DNA of 64,000 nucleotides from Macrobrachium rosenbergii (Eukaryota; Arthropoda; Malacostraca; Decapoda; Palaemonidae): positions 43,882,413 to 43,946,412 of the forward strand of contig NC_089753.1 in NCBI RefSeq assembly GCF_040412425.1, in the 5' to 3' direction. Below are positions 61,591 through 64,000 of this stretch, piece after piece. Both the position numbers and the translations under genes were made by a program. The first letter of the stretch is position 1, and the number at the start of each line of letters is the position of its first letter. The notes beneath the pieces were generated by a model. It was not told the origin of the DNA. It made no database searches and saw nothing but the letters and a program-made list of their open reading frames with translations.

Positions 61591-62029
61591 AACCCTGGCG
61601 TTAAAACCTTCTGAGACATGGAAATGGAGACCTTATGAACAGGCAGTTTTATTATGCAGATAAAAATATTTACAGTATTTCGTCTGTAAGATATGAAAAA
61701 ACCCCACCTGTATATACTATTCAAATAACATATTTACGTACTTTCTACCACAATTACCATAGTATTTGTAATTATAGTGTTAACATTGTTTTTATGGGCT
61801 CTCAAACTTCAAGGTCAGGGGAAGAAAGAATTCGTAATGTTGAAATGAGAAAACTATTGAAAGAGAAAGCAGTTTCATGACTGAAGAAGCGTTTGGTGGA
61901 GGTCTTGAGATGAACTTTTTAATTGTCGATTGAAGTTTAATGAGAAATTTCACAATTTTAAGATAAAAAATTTGGTGGGTGATTTTGATCAGAGTTGGAG
62001 AGATAATGGAAATTATCTTCTCCTCAAAC

Positions 62030-62030
<1 letters not shown>
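61591..62030. other. Unassigned sequence
   Basis: The 81-residue frame at 61635-61880 has no recognised domain. Confidence 0.35.
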
Positions 62031-62610
<580 letters not shown>

Positions 62611-62979
62611 CAGGTAATAGCTGGCCGTTGTAAAGTTTAGCGCTTGTTTGTAGATCCAATCTATTCTTATGTCACGGAAATCTAAAATGGAATCTAGCTG
62701 AAAGTATTCATTATGCGATCGTTAGCTGATACGGTGATTAGGATGCATTGCTAAGTCGTGTAGGTTTTGTTCTGTCATCTAAGTGAAGGATTCCGTTAAC
62801 CTACACTTGTTTATTTTTTGGCAGTGACTGAACTCAATATCGTAAACACGCCCGTCTGGGTCTCTTCATCTTGAGTGAACGGAATTGCAAGAGTATCAAA
62901 AGCTTAAGAGGATTTAACTAGCGACGGAAATCCTGGCCTGTCCTGGATATTCCAGAGACTATTTTGATGAGAGCTGTTT

Positions 62980-63520
62980 TGATGTTAACACAGGGCTATT
63001 TTGAAGCTATGAAAGTAGTTCCGGCGATAGGAGTGTAGCTGTTCTTACGAAATTAACTTTTCTTAAGATAGAGAGAAAGCTATTTTATTGCCAAGAAGGA
63101 AGCTATCTTGAAGGCAGCAACCCTGTCTTGATAAAATAAACGGTTTTGGTGATAGGAACTACTATAGTTTAATCACAGTAAGTAGTTCTCCGGAATTAAC
63201 TTTTCTTATGCCAGAAACGAGGCTGTTGTACTGGGAAGAATGAAGGAACTTGATGTTAGCAACCATGTCTATTCTTAGACCATGGTAGCAACGCTATTGC
63301 GGTAAAATTAACGGTTTTGGTGATAGCAACTACCATAGTTTAATAACAGTAATATGCTTCAAATGAAGCTGTTGTATTGGGAAGAATGAAGGAACTTGAT
63401 GGTAGCAACGCTTTTGTGGCAAAATTAACGGTTTTGGTGAAAGCGGCAACGATAGTTTAACACCGGTAACGATCTCTCTTGGTGCTAGCAACTATGTATG
63501 TAGTTTTTAACGGAACAACT
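62980..63520. repeat. Diverged repeats with ACGGTTTTGGTGATAG
   Basis: AACGGTTTTGGTGATAGGAA, GGTTTTGGTGATAGCAACTA and GGTTTTGGTGAAAGCGGCAA, each followed by a GATAGTTTAA-like phrase, recur near 63130, 63311 and 63430. GAAGAATGAAGGAACTTGAT occurs twice. Confidence 0.65.
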
Positions 63521-64000
63521 TTTGCTGATAGCAACTAATCTATTTGAATGCTTAGAATTACAGTGATGCTATTCGAGGCTTTTTTGAGGCTAGTAATGGT
63601 GTACTGTTAATGTGTTGATGGCAGTGAACTTACTACTATTGTTATTACTAGTTGTTATATAGCTAGTTATGATAATACTGATGGTAGTTAATGATTGCAA
63701 TTTGACTATTCTAAATTATGATAGTTAATGACTGGCAGTTTGACTATTCTAAGACTAACATGGATCTGTTCCTTTATTCCCCAAACCGTTGTCCTGTGGA
63801 ATACAGTAGTCTCCCCGAGGATGTTGTGCATTTGAGACCTCAAAGTTCAAGCGAAGTTGGAGTGCATTACTACCCTAAAGCACTTATCCTTGATTTTTTT
63901 TTATTTACTTACATTTCTATTTTTTTTTATTAATTTGTTCATTTATTTTTCTTTTCTAATAATTGATCTCTTCTTTCTGTATTTCCTATTACCTTCGGTT
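63521..64000. other. Unassigned sequence
   Basis: A local duplication of TTGACTATTCTAA (about 63702 and 63739) and T-rich sequence to the window end. No gene. Confidence 0.35.

Overview
This is a eukaryotic nuclear window, AT-rich and packed with repeats. It most resembles a decapod crustacean, and I think a caridean shrimp such as Macrobrachium is likely. That guess rests on three things: the very high density and length of (TA)n, (GA/CT)n and (ATT)n microsatellites, interspersed families I associate with decapod genomes, and arthropod-type retroelement proteins. I found no host protein-coding exon, rRNA or functional tRNA that I can support. Almost every open frame comes from microsatellites or from minisatellites whose period is a multiple of three.

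The recognisable coding remnants all belong to mobile elements. (1) A Penelope-like element (PLE) lies at 7.1-8.9 kb as two partial copies arranged head to head. The plus-strand copy carries the reverse transcriptase YVDD core and the minus-strand copy the better-preserved GIY-YIG endonuclease. (2) A second, diverged PLE endonuclease fragment lies at about 48.06-48.46 kb. (3) A LINE reverse-transcriptase C-terminus with a poly(A) tail lies at 5.63-5.94 kb. (4) ORF1 of a non-LTR retrotransposon (PHD-like finger, coiled coil, zinc knuckles) lies on the minus strand at 37.5-39.28 kb. It sits inside a SINE-like repeat with a 5-bp duplication and is itself interrupted by another SINE with an 11-bp duplication. 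(5) A 2.48-kb DNA transposon with 37-bp terminal inverted repeats and TAA target duplications (PIF/Harbinger type) lies at 33,276-35,759, inside what looks like an LTR.

Layout. 0-5 kb: a multi-hairpin MITE, SINEs, a 199-bp hAT-like MITE and a 246-bp MITE. 5-9 kb: LINE and PLE remnants. 9-15 kb: TA and GA/CT arrays with unique spacers. 15-21 kb: a 49-bp minisatellite and a 0.88-kb duplication with GA-tract expansions. 21-27 kb: a tRNA-derived SINE, a GC-richer island at 22.8-23.5 kb and fold-back repeats. 27-30 kb: degenerate and 33-bp tandem repeats. 30-33 kb: tandem SINE bodies and a 44-bp minisatellite. 33-40 kb: nested transposons. 40-55 kb: 57-bp and 42-bp minisatellites, CT-seeded amplifications and a compound CT/CA array. 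55-64 kb: TA/TG arrays, microsatellite-flanked palindromes, an exact 85-bp tandem repeat and degenerate repeats.

There is no gene network to describe. The window is intergenic or deep-intronic sequence shaped by transposon nesting and by tandem amplification, often around GA/CT tracts. Coordinates of repeat edges are approximate unless a target duplication or an exact period is stated.
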